Source: Fulvimarina manganoxydans (GTDB lineage: Bacteria; Pseudomonadota; Alphaproteobacteria; Rhizobiales; Rhizobiaceae). Taken from it: 64,000 nt of DNA. The translations under genes and the position numbers were made by a program. The stretch's first letter is position 1. Every line of letters begins with the position of its first letter. The stretch covers positions 62,001 to 126,000 of the forward strand of contig NZ_FWXR01000015.1 in the NCBI RefSeq assembly GCF_900176465.1. Reading direction: 5' to 3'. The notes beneath the pieces were generated by a model, which had not been told where the DNA came from, made no database searches, and saw nothing but the letters and a program-made list of their open reading frames with translations. Below are positions 15,829-23,734 of the stretch, one piece after another.

Positions 15829-16710
15829 TTAAGTGGCGGAACGAAGCATGAAACGGGCAAAGAGAGTGGCTACGGTGAGATCGGCCGAGGTGCCGGGATT
15901 GAGTCCCTCTGCCTTGAGGTCGCGATCGAAGGCGAGTGCGGCCGTTCGGACGCTTTCCGCATCCCCTAAATGGGTGATTCGCGCGACAAAGTCGGCGAAT
16001 CGCTTTCGGGTCGTCTCTGCAGTCGAAGCACCGAATTTGCGGATGATGTGCGAATCGGCAAAACCGCCCGCAAAGGAGAGATAGACCTTGAAGGCCGGCC
16101 CGAGGTCGGGATGGTCGAAGAGGCTTTTCGGCTCGATCCGGCAGGCCGGCAGGCCGATTTCGAAGATATCCTCAAAACCGCTGACGAATTGCCGGGCGAT
16201 CCGATCGGTTTCTGCCGCAAGCGCCATGGCTTCGAGAAGGCCGATGGTCGGGACCTCTCGCACGTCATGGTCGGCGCGCGCGCCGAGCCCGCCGGGCGAG
16301 GCATGAGCGATGGCGGCGAAGGCGTCGGCCGCGTCGTCGGGTGAAAGCGTTGCGAGCACGTCCCGCAAGCCGTCGCGCAGCGCATCTAGACGAGGCTCGC
16401 TCACCCCTTGTGCGGCCTTTGCCAGCGGCGCCGCAAGCAGGACGATGCCGAGATTGGCGTTGCAGCCAGCCGCCGAAAAGCTCAGCCTCGTCGCTTGCAG
16501 AATGCGTGCTCCGACGGACAGGGACGGATCGGCGATGACGGGCGCGCAGGCCAAAGCGGCGCGTTCGAAGGTCGCCGCATCCATGCCATGGCCGGCCGCA
16601 TGGATATGGACGTTGCCCGGCTTGATCGCGGCGATCTCGGCGCGGCAGGCCTTGAGGAACGCGGCCTCGATCCGTCGAGGTGGGAAAGACGGGACGTCGG
16701 CTTCGCCCAT
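15829..16710 (-). CDS. CitG/MdcB-like (triphosphoribosyl-dephospho-CoA synthase family) protein of the H4MPT cluster
   Basis: 293 residues. The pattern KACRAEIAAIKPGNVHIHAAGHGM, NANLGIVLLAAPLAKAA and GLGARADHDV is that of the CitG/MdcB family, which transfers a phosphoribosyl group to dephospho-CoA. No citrate lyase or malonate decarboxylase genes are near. The same family is a regular member of methylotroph H4MPT clusters. A phosphoribosyl-transfer step in cofactor synthesis is therefore inferred. ATG at 16710 lies two bases beyond the stop of the ATP-grasp gene, so the pair is coupled. Confidence 0.8.
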   Translation of the reverse strand: MGEADVPSFPPRRIEAAFLKACRAEIAAIKPGNVHIHAAGHGMDAATFERAALACAPVIADPSLSVGARILQATRLSFSAAGCNANLGIVLLAAPLAKAAQGVSEPRLDALRDGLRDVLATLSPDDAADAFAAIAHASPGGLGARADHDVREVPTIGLLEAMALAAETDRIARQFVSGFEDIFEIGLPACRIEPKSLFDHPDLGPAFKVYLSFAGGFADSHIIRKFGASTAETTRKRFADFVARITHLGDAESVRTAALAFDRDLKAEGLNPGTSADLTVATLFARFMLRSAT

Positions 16711-16712
16711 GA

Positions 16713-17651
16713 TCAGACGGCCCGCGGCAGGGATGCGATCGTCTCTGGCTCGCGCGTGTCCCCCTTCAGCCGGGCCAGGAGATCGGCGGCCCGGATCGCG
16801 GCGATGTCGAGGCCGGTCGCCTGTTCGAGGCCGGTCCAGGCGGGCATGGAATTGACCTCGATGATCTGCGCCCGGCCTTCGGTGTCGCGCAGGAGATCGA
16901 CGCCGCAGAAATCGGCCCCCACCGCCTGCGCCGCCCGGACGGCAAGCTCGGCGAGTTCGCCGTCCGGCTCGACCATGGGGAGGGCCGTCGCGCCCTGCTT
17001 GATATTGGTGATCCAGTTGGCCGCCTCGCGCCGCATGCCGGCGACGGCCCGCCCGGCGGAGACGAGAATGCGATAATCCGTCCAGCGTGTGCCAACGGGC
17101 TTTGCGGCAAAGCGTTGGAGATAATAGACGCCGCCGGCGATGTCCTCTGGCCCGGGCAGATCGGCCGGATCGCGCACGAGCTTCAGCCCCTTGCCCTGGC
17201 TGCCGAAGAGCGGCTTCAGCACCATCGGCCCGCCCGCCCGGTTCAATGCGGCCTCCGCCGCCTCGCGGGTCTCGGCGCAGACCACCCAAGGGCTCGGCAG
17301 GCCGGCCGCCTTCAAGCGAAAGCTCGTCGCCGACTTGTCGGTGCAGATCTCGATGGCCGAGGCGTCGTTGGAGACCGGAACGCCAAGGGCTTTCAGGCCA
17401 TGCAGAACGGCCAGCCGCCGCGTCACCGCCTCGAAGGACCCGCCATCCATGGTGCGCACGCAGACCGCATCGGGGAGGGCGTCGCCGAAACCGGGGATGG
17501 CGAGGCCCGAGGGCTTATCCGTGTCGATACCGATCGAGGAGAGGCTCGCAAGGCTCGCCGTCGCCCCTTGCGCCTCGAAAGCGGTGAGGAGCTGGCGCGC
17601 ATGACGGTCCAAGCGGGCCGAGACGAGGAGAATGCGCAGAGGCGAGGACAA
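16713..17651 (-). CDS. RimK-like ATP-grasp ligase of the H4MPT cluster
   Basis: 312 residues of the RimK/ATP-grasp fold: DKSATSFRLKAAGLPSPWVV, PMVLKPLFGSQGKGLKLV (glycine-rich ATP loop), TDYRILVSAGRAVAGMRR and the metal-binding GVDLLRDTEGRAQIIEVNSM. RimK relatives in methanogens (MptN, CofF) add glutamate to cofactors. A glutamate- or amino-acid-ligating step in dephospho-H4MPT or polyglutamyl-methylofuran synthesis is a reasonable inference. It sits between mch and the CitG-like gene on the same strand. Confidence 0.8.
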   Translation of the reverse strand: MSSPLRILLVSARLDRHARQLLTAFEAQGATASLASLSSIGIDTDKPSGLAIPGFGDALPDAVCVRTMDGGSFEAVTRRLAVLHGLKALGVPVSNDASAIEICTDKSATSFRLKAAGLPSPWVVCAETREAAEAALNRAGGPMVLKPLFGSQGKGLKLVRDPADLPGPEDIAGGVYYLQRFAAKPVGTRWTDYRILVSAGRAVAGMRREAANWITNIKQGATALPMVEPDGELAELAVRAAQAVGADFCGVDLLRDTEGRAQIIEVNSMPAWTGLEQATGLDIAAIRAADLLARLKGDTREPETIASLPRAV

Positions 17652-17718
17652 GGCGGGCGTCTTTTCTCTTAAGATGCGTGGAGGGAGCGGCCTCGTCCAT
17701 CACGGGCGAGGCCATCGC

Positions 17719-18690
17719 TCAATCGAAAGAGGCGTCGATCAATTTGGGATCGACCGAGCCGCCCCGGAAGGTCTCGCCGGTTTCGAGCGCAACCACCTGC
17801 ACCTCGGCGGGCGAGAAGAGCATGCCGTCGATCTTGTAGAAGTCGCCCTCGTAGGCCTTGAAGATCTCGGCGAAGGGCTTGCCGTAATCGGCGGCCGTCG
17901 AGCTCGGCAGCTTCTCGGCGAGCGCCTTGGCCTCTTCCGCCGGTCCCGTCACATGGAGGACGATCCGGCCGCCATAGATGACCGCGTCATTGGTGCGGCC
18001 CATGGCGGTGATGAAATCGGGATGGGGCGGGCTGAGCGGCGCGGTGCCGAGGCCTTCGACGATGCGCGACAGATCGAACTTCAGCTCATGGGCCTTGTGC
18101 AGCGCCACTTCGACGACGCGGCCGACGATCTGCACCGAGCCGGCGAGCGAGGTGGTGGGGGCGAAGACGATGGTGAGCGCCTCCGGTGCGACACCGCAAT
18201 CCTCGGCGATCCGGCGCACCAGTGCCTCCGGCGGCGCCGTGTCGGCCTCCAGCACCAGCACCGCCTGCTCGGCCTTGTCGCCATAGGCGATGTCGCCGAA
18301 CAGCTCTTCCTTGCCGGCAAGCGCCCGGGCGGGACCCGAACCCATGGAGAAATAGCTCGTCTCGCCTTCGCCATGGGTCAACTGCCAACCGGCATATTGG
18401 CTGCCGAGGCAGGCAACGACCGGCTGGGAGGTCGAGACGGTGAGGGTGAAGGGCCAACGCGACAGATAAGGCGAAGAGCCGATGGTGACCCGGCCGAGCC
18501 CGCCGAGGCAGATTTCCGTCATCAGCCGCCCGGCCTCGAGCGAACCGGGTACGGCGGAGCCGGCATCGATCAGCGTTTCGCCGGCCGCGCCCTTGGAAAT
18601 CTCGATCCGCAATTCGGATGCGCGTCGGCGCATCTCTTCGACAAGGGCGGCTGCGCCCTCATTCACCGACAATCGACCTTTGGTCGTCAT
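17719..18690 (-). CDS. mch: Methenyl-H4MPT cyclohydrolase
   Basis: 323 residues. Mch converts methenyl-dephospho-H4MPT to the formyl form, the step after MtdB. The chain has ELRIEISKGAAGETLIDAG early, PVVACLGSQYAGWQL, SYFSMGSGPARALAGKE and TNDAVIYGGRIVLHV, all typical of Mch. ATG at 18690 with GGGGGAG seven bases upstream is preferred to a TTG five codons earlier. It is part of the leftward run from mptG. Confidence 0.96.
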   Translation of the reverse strand: MTTKGRLSVNEGAAALVEEMRRRASELRIEISKGAAGETLIDAGSAVPGSLEAGRLMTEICLGGLGRVTIGSSPYLSRWPFTLTVSTSQPVVACLGSQYAGWQLTHGEGETSYFSMGSGPARALAGKEELFGDIAYGDKAEQAVLVLEADTAPPEALVRRIAEDCGVAPEALTIVFAPTTSLAGSVQIVGRVVEVALHKAHELKFDLSRIVEGLGTAPLSPPHPDFITAMGRTNDAVIYGGRIVLHVTGPAEEAKALAEKLPSSTAADYGKPFAEIFKAYEGDFYKIDGMLFSPAEVQVVALETGETFRGGSVDPKLIDASFD

Positions 18691-18713
18691 GGTCGTCTCC
18701 CCCAATTGTCTTT

Positions 18714-19904
18714 CTAAAGAAGCCCTGCGAGCGCCGCCGTCTTCGCGTCAGCCCCGCCGGAGCTATTGGCGTCAAGGCTCGGCGGTTCGCCCTCAAGGCT
18801 TTGTTTCAGCTGCAAACTGCGTTCGTGGAACAAGGCGACCGCCGCGCTCTCACTCTCGGATTCTGCAAGGATCGTCGCGATCGGCGTCCCCGCTTCGAAG
18901 CTCGCCGGCGGCGCGGTGCGGTCGGCCGTCCAATCGGGCCAGGAAAACCGCTCCGGCGTTCGAAGCCCGCGATCGGCCCAGGCAAGGCCCGAGGCCCGCA
19001 CGCCCGCAAAGCGTGGCCGAGCGGCGGGCAGGCGCCCCTCGCAGGCATCGAGATGCAGGGTGAGCAGCGGCGCGTCCGGCCTGTCGAAGACGTCCACCGT
19101 CGCCCCGAAGCGCGGATTGATCTCCAGGCAGTAAAGCCCCTCCTGCGCCCGAATGAAATCGAGGCTGGCAATGCCCTTCAGCTCAATGCCCTCTGCCTCG
19201 ATCGATGCGACGAGACGGTCGATCGCCGTCTGGAAGGCGGGTTCGTCCGGCGGTGTTAGCGGCCCGACCGCGCCGCCATAGCGGAAGGGCTCGTCACCCG
19301 AGGGATCGCACCATTGCCGGCTATAGCCGATGACCTCTGCCGAACCGCGCGCGGCGACGATCAGCGCCGACCAGCGCTGGCCTTCGACGAAGCGTTGACA
19401 ATAGCGGTTCGGCTCGGGCGGCCCGGCATCGGCATGGCGCACATGGCTGCCGCCGGCGCCGCCAGCCTGTTTCGAGAGCCAGCCCTTCGGATCGGCCGGG
19501 GCCTCGCGCGTGATGTCGGGATGGGCGATGTCGGCCGCTGCGCAAAGAGCGGCGAAGCGCTCCGGGGTCTTGAGGGACGCTAGCGCTGCCGCCCCGGTTC
19601 CCAGAACCGGCCAGGCTTGGCCGATCCGATCGAGAAGCTCCGGCCTGTCCTCGATCCCGGCGCCATAGACGAAGCCGACCGGCGTCTCGCCTTGCGCAAG
19701 CTCTTCGAGCGCCGCGATCAGCTGGTCGGCCGAAAAGCCATCCGGGTAATGACCGGTGACGAGCGCCGATCGCTTGGCCGCGCGCTTCAGATCGTCATCG
19801 GCGAAGAAGTCGACGGCCAGGGCGTCATAACCCGCACGCCCCGCGCTTTCGGCGATCTGCCGGGCGGAAAAGGCGGCGCAGAGAAGGGTGGGGCGGGCGG
19901 CCAT
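18714..19904 (-). CDS. ATP-grasp protein of the H4MPT cluster
   Basis: 396 residues. A Rossmann-like N-terminus (AAFSARQIAESAGRAGYDALAVDFF) is followed by an ATP-grasp core with WLSKQAGGAGGSHV, RYCQRFVEGQRWSALIV and SLDFIRAQEGLYCLEINPRFGATV. The family is restricted to H4MPT-using bacteria and archaea and lies between mch and mtdB, as in other methylotrophs. In methanogens a related ATP-grasp enzyme (MfnD) joins glutamate to tyramine for methanofuran. A similar ligase role is inferred and not proven. Confidence 0.8.
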   Translation of the reverse strand: MAARPTLLCAAFSARQIAESAGRAGYDALAVDFFADDDLKRAAKRSALVTGHYPDGFSADQLIAALEELAQGETPVGFVYGAGIEDRPELLDRIGQAWPVLGTGAAALASLKTPERFAALCAAADIAHPDITREAPADPKGWLSKQAGGAGGSHVRHADAGPPEPNRYCQRFVEGQRWSALIVAARGSAEVIGYSRQWCDPSGDEPFRYGGAVGPLTPPDEPAFQTAIDRLVASIEAEGIELKGIASLDFIRAQEGLYCLEINPRFGATVDVFDRPDAPLLTLHLDACEGRLPAARPRFAGVRASGLAWADRGLRTPERFSWPDWTADRTAPPASFEAGTPIATILAESESESAAVALFHERSLQLKQSLEGEPPSLDANSSGGADAKTAALAGLL

Positions 19905-19996
19905 GGCGGGTGTTCGATTTCAAATGTCGTCGGCGAGGATCGCAGCGCGCCACGGTCGGGCGCGCTGCGCGATGGGTTGGGATCGGTTCGAACCCT

Positions 19997-20896
19997 TTAG
20001 CCCTCCGAGACGAGCTTTCGCGCGAGCGTAAAGGCGTCGCGGAAGTCGAGCGTCTGGGGCTCGTCGGCCTCGATCATCTGGCGCAGGAGGCCGTATTCGG
20101 TCTTCGACTTGAAGACGCCGATGGCGAGCGCGCCGATGCCGACCGCATTCGTTCCCTCGATCGGCTCAGCGTCGGCCATGACGTCGATGCCGGCAAGGCC
20201 GGGCGGCGGCACGGCATTGACGTCGGCGGCGACGATCAGCTTCTCGGCGGCCTTCATCTGCTCGGCCGACAGGACCTGGACGCCGGCTTTCGCGGCGGCG
20301 AGGATGACCTCGACGCTTCCCGCGATCTCGGTGTTCTTCTCGTCGGTCGAGCCATCCACCGGTTCGACATCGACGCCGAAGCGATCCTTCATCTCCTTGG
20401 CGCGCTCTTCGACGCGCTTGAGGCCGCTATAGCCGACGATCTTGACCTTCGCCCCTTCCGCCGCCGCGATCACCGCCGCGCAATAACCGACGACGCCGGT
20501 CGCGCCGAAGACCGCGATGGAGACGTCCTTCAACGCCTTACCCTTGGTCTCCTTCAGAGCCTTTTCGACCTTGGCGACCATGGCTGCGGCAGTCGTGAAG
20601 GAGCCGGCCGGATCGGCCATGATGTTGCAGCCGAAGGGCGGCACCAGCGCGTTCTTCGCGGCATCGACCATGTCGAGCGCCAGCACCGCGTCGTCGCCGC
20701 CGAAAAAAATCGCCGAGGCCGTGCCGTGATCGGGCGGGCGCGAGAAGATCACGTCCTGAACGAGATCGGCGACCTCCTCGATCGTGACCTCTTCATAGGG
20801 CGTCACCGAATCATAGCCGGCATCGAGCGCTTGGTTCACGTCGAAGGGGCTCACATGCTTGTGGGGCGTCAGCATGTGCAAAATGTTCTTAGGCAT
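19997..20896 (-). CDS. mtdB: NAD(P)-dependent methylene-H4MPT dehydrogenase
   Basis: 299 residues. MtdB oxidises methylene-dephospho-H4MPT to the methenyl form with reduction of NAD(P). Marks are MPKNILHMLTPHKHVSPFDV, PPFGCNIMADPAGSFTTAAA and the nucleotide-binding SIAVFGATGVVGYCAAVIAA, with DVNAVPPPGLAGIDVMAD near the C-terminus. Its association with fae, mch and fhc supports MtdB over the folate-linked MtdA. GGAGAC precedes the ATG. Confidence 0.95.
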   Translation of the reverse strand: MPKNILHMLTPHKHVSPFDVNQALDAGYDSVTPYEEVTIEEVADLVQDVIFSRPPDHGTASAIFFGGDDAVLALDMVDAAKNALVPPFGCNIMADPAGSFTTAAAMVAKVEKALKETKGKALKDVSIAVFGATGVVGYCAAVIAAAEGAKVKIVGYSGLKRVEERAKEMKDRFGVDVEPVDGSTDEKNTEIAGSVEVILAAAKAGVQVLSAEQMKAAEKLIVAADVNAVPPPGLAGIDVMADAEPIEGTNAVGIGALAIGVFKSKTEYGLLRQMIEADEPQTLDFRDAFTLARKLVSEG

Positions 20897-20977
20897 GAGG
20901 ACAATGTCTCCGATGGATCGTGTGGCGGTGCCCTGAAAGGCGATAAGCGAAACTGTCGAGGGGGAGGGGACGACCGA

Positions 20978-21970
20978 TCAGCCGGTGCGGCTGCGCCGGA
21001 CCGGAACCGGCTCGGCCTCGCGTCTTTCGATCGCCGCGCCCCCGTTGCGGCCTCGGACAATCTGAAGATCGAGGCCTTGGGTCGCTCCGCGCTCAGCAGC
21101 CCGCGCGACGAGTGTCTTGGCGCTCGTCTCGTCCGGCGCAAAGGCAAAGCCCGTCGGGCCCCAGGAACTCTGGCCGATTCCGTGGGCGCCGAGATCGGCG
21201 AGGCATTCCATACATTGGGCGACCCGCGAGGAGGCGAAGACGCCGCCTTGAGCGGGGGCAAAATGAGAGCCGACCAGCGCCTGGATGCGGGCGACGCCTT
21301 GTCCGAAAAGGTTGATATCGGCTTCGGCGACGCCGGGGAGGACCTGCATCAGGGTCAGCGCGGAAATCTCGCCCGCCGCCTCGCGCGAAAAGCGGGGCAA
21401 AGTGGCAAAGGCCTCGATCTCCGCCTCGCCGTGAATGCCGGCCGCATCCCGTTCGAAAGCGAGGATCACGCGCCAGTCTTCGGGAAAGTCGAAGCGCGCG
21501 ACGACCGGCGGCGGGCTGTCCTCCTCGCCCTTGCCACCATCGACGGCGAGCCCGCCGCGCGTCAGGAAGGAGGCGCCGAGCCCGGAGCGCTTGCCGCGTC
21601 CGAGAGCGGCCGCATCGCCTTCGATATCAAGGGGGAGACCTTCGAGCTTGCGAAGGCCGCAGGCGAGCGCCAGTGCGAGCTGGGTTCCCGAGCCGAGCCC
21701 CGTATGGGCCGGAATCGCGCTCTGGCAGTCGATCCGGTAGGTCCCGGCGAGAGCGAGCCGGTCGCGCATCACGCAAAGATGGGCTTCGATCCGCTTGGCC
21801 TCCGGTCCGGTGACCCGAAGCGAATCGCTTCTTGCAATCGCAAGACGCGTTTCAGGCTCCTCCAGCGCCAAGCCGATCCCGCCGAATCGCCGACCCCAAT
21901 GGGCGCCGGGATCGAGGAATCCGAGATGGAGCCGTGCCGGGGCCGAGACGTGGACGACCTCGTCTGTCAA
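20978..21970 (-). CDS. mptG: Beta-ribofuranosylaminobenzene 5'-phosphate synthase
   Basis: 330 residues with a GHMP-kinase-like fold: VSAPARLHLGFLDPG at the start, IPAHTGLGSGTQLALALACGL (phosphate loop), GKRSGLGASFLTRGG and GIGQSSWGPTGFAFA. The enzyme condenses p-aminobenzoate with PRPP, the first committed step of the H4MPT side chain. The start is TTG at 21970; an in-frame TGA lies five codons upstream and no ATG is available before the conserved region. It opens the leftward group and diverges from the pcd-fhc group. Confidence 0.92.
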   Translation of the reverse strand: MTDEVVHVSAPARLHLGFLDPGAHWGRRFGGIGLALEEPETRLAIARSDSLRVTGPEAKRIEAHLCVMRDRLALAGTYRIDCQSAIPAHTGLGSGTQLALALACGLRKLEGLPLDIEGDAAALGRGKRSGLGASFLTRGGLAVDGGKGEEDSPPPVVARFDFPEDWRVILAFERDAAGIHGEAEIEAFATLPRFSREAAGEISALTLMQVLPGVAEADINLFGQGVARIQALVGSHFAPAQGGVFASSRVAQCMECLADLGAHGIGQSSWGPTGFAFAPDETSAKTLVARAAERGATQGLDLQIVRGRNGGAAIERREAEPVPVRRSRTG

Positions 21971-22128
21971 ATCGGTCTGCCTTCACTCGCGCGTCGAGAT
22001 CCGCTTCGGCTCCCTTCGCGCGCCCAAGTCATGAGTTGCCGGCCGCTTCCTTTCAGAAAGCCGCCTCGTTCGCCTGGTGCCCGTGCCCTATTATTGCGAC
22101 CGGCATCGTTCACACAAGGGAGAAACTC

Positions 22129-22506
22129 ATGGCTGCGAAAACCTATTCCGATACGGAAGTCGAACAACGCCTCAAGGAGGAGTTGCCGACCTGGCGTCTG
22201 GAGGACGGCTGGATCCGCCGCACATACAAGACGCAAGGGTGGAAAGGCACCCTGATGGTGATCAACACGGTCGGCCATCTGGCGGAAGCCGCCTTCCACC
22301 ATCCCGACATCACCGCTTCTTACGCCTGGGTCGAGGTTCGCCTGATGAATCACGCGGCCAAGGGCATCACCGATTCGGACTTCGCCCTTGCGAAGAAGAT
22401 CGAGGACGTGGTGATGTGGCAGCCCGGCAAGGAGGACGGACCGCTTCAGGGCACGCCGGACGATCCGCGCTTTGCCTATATCAAATATGAAAAGTCGGGT
22501 GGCTAG
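22129..22506 (+). CDS. Pterin-4a-carbinolamine dehydratase family protein
   Basis: 125 residues with the PCD/DCoH fold: LPTWRLEDGWIRRTYKTQGWKG, then the active-site region AEAAFHHPDITASYAWVEVRL and THAAKGIT-like NHAAKGITDSDFALAKKIE. The family dehydrates 4a-hydroxytetrahydropterins. Copies in H4MPT clusters are thought to serve the methanopterin pterin and not aromatic hydroxylation. It is the first gene of the rightward fhc group. Start ATG 22129 with AAGGGA upstream; a longer in-frame region upstream is antisense to mptG. Confidence 0.88.
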   Translation: MAAKTYSDTEVEQRLKEELPTWRLEDGWIRRTYKTQGWKGTLMVINTVGHLAEAAFHHPDITASYAWVEVRLMNHAAKGITDSDFALAKKIEDVVMWQPGKEDGPLQGTPDDPRFAYIKYEKSGG

Positions 22507-22575
22507 GCCGACGATGGTTTGACCTTTCGGCCTGCCTCGGTAATTTGCCGCCTGGGCACAGAAAGCGATGACGAT

Positions 22576-23700
22576 TTGAGCACGCAATGGATCGATGGAC
22601 GGCCGGTCTCGACCGCTGAGGCCGTCCGGGCCGCGGCCGAGCATTTGGCGGCGAGCCGCTTGCCCGTTCTGACCGGTGATTTTAACGACATTTCCGCCAT
22701 TCGCGCAGGGTTGCGCGTCGCGGCTCTCGCCGGCGGAGTCGTGGATCACGAAGGGCTGGAAGCCATTCGCCCGGCGATCGAGGCGATTCGCGATGCGGGG
22801 ATCGTGATGGGCGCACCGGCCGAGATCCGGCGACGCGCCGATCGCGTCCTGGTGATCGGCCCCGATCCGTTCGAGGGTCAGGACGCGCTGTTCGAGCAGA
22901 TTTTCGCCGTCGCGCCCGATATCGGCGCGCGGACCAAGGGCAAGACCCGCGAGATCGTCTGGCTCGGCGCCTCGGAGCCACAGCGATTTGCCAAGGCGAG
23001 CGGCGAGGCGCGCTCGATCGGTTGCCCTGCGGCGGAGCTGACCGAGGCGGTCGGCATTGTCCGCGCCGCGCTCGCTGGCCGGCGCTTCGCCGATGGACCC
23101 TTCGAGCCGGGCGGGGCTCGCGCGCTTGCCGGTTGGCTGGTCGATGCAGGCTTCGGTGCCGTCGTCTTCAAGGCCGACGCCTTCGATGCGATCGGTTTCG
23201 AGGAGATCGCGGGTCTCGTCTCCGATCTCAACGCCAGGACGCGGGCGACGGCGCTCCCCGTTTTCGCCGGCTCGGCCTTCGGCTCGGCTCAAGCCGCGAC
23301 CTGGGCGACGGGCTTTCCGATGCGCGTTTCGTTCGGCCGAGGCGCGCCGGACCACGATATGGAGCTGTTCAAAGCGGATCGGCTGATCGGCTCGGGAGAG
23401 GCGGAGGCCGTGCTTCTCGTCGCGGCCGGCGAAGGCCGGGCCGGGGTCTCGTCGGATGCGGCGACGATCCTTTTGTCGACGGAGGAACCACCCGCCGGAT
23501 CGAGCGTGAAGGTCGCCTTTCGCATCGGGCGGCCGGGTGTCGATCACGACCAGGTCGCGCTCGAGCCGCGATTCGGCAGCTTCGTCGCTCATGCGGCTTC
23601 GGCGCCCGATCCGGATGCGCCATCGTCTGCGGCTTTGATCCTCTCGATGATCGCCGATCATCTGGCCGAGATGGCGGCCGAGAAAGGGGCGGCGGCATGA
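22576..23700 (+). CDS. fhcB: Formyltransferase/hydrolase complex subunit B
   Basis: About 374 residues, related to formylmethanofuran dehydrogenase subunit B (FwdB/FmdB): WIDGRPVSTAEAVRAAAEHL, PVLTGDFNDISAIRAGLRVAAL, RRADRVLVIGPDP. It is short, and I see no CxxC cluster or cysteine ligand for a molybdopterin metal. That agrees with methylotroph FhcB being a non-redox structural subunit. Start assignment is uncertain: no in-frame ATG exists. TTG at 22576 begins M-S-T-Q-W-I-D-G, which fits the family; another TTG lies at 22519. fhcA follows 34 bases later. Confidence 0.85.
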   Translation: MSTQWIDGRPVSTAEAVRAAAEHLAASRLPVLTGDFNDISAIRAGLRVAALAGGVVDHEGLEAIRPAIEAIRDAGIVMGAPAEIRRRADRVLVIGPDPFEGQDALFEQIFAVAPDIGARTKGKTREIVWLGASEPQRFAKASGEARSIGCPAAELTEAVGIVRAALAGRRFADGPFEPGGARALAGWLVDAGFGAVVFKADAFDAIGFEEIAGLVSDLNARTRATALPVFAGSAFGSAQAATWATGFPMRVSFGRGAPDHDMELFKADRLIGSGEAEAVLLVAAGEGRAGVSSDAATILLSTEEPPAGSSVKVAFRIGRPGVDHDQVALEPRFGSFVAHAASAPDPDAPSSAALILSMIADHLAEMAAEKGAAA

Positions 23701-23734
23701 CTGGGAGAAGAACGATTTTCAGGGAGGCGCCGTC

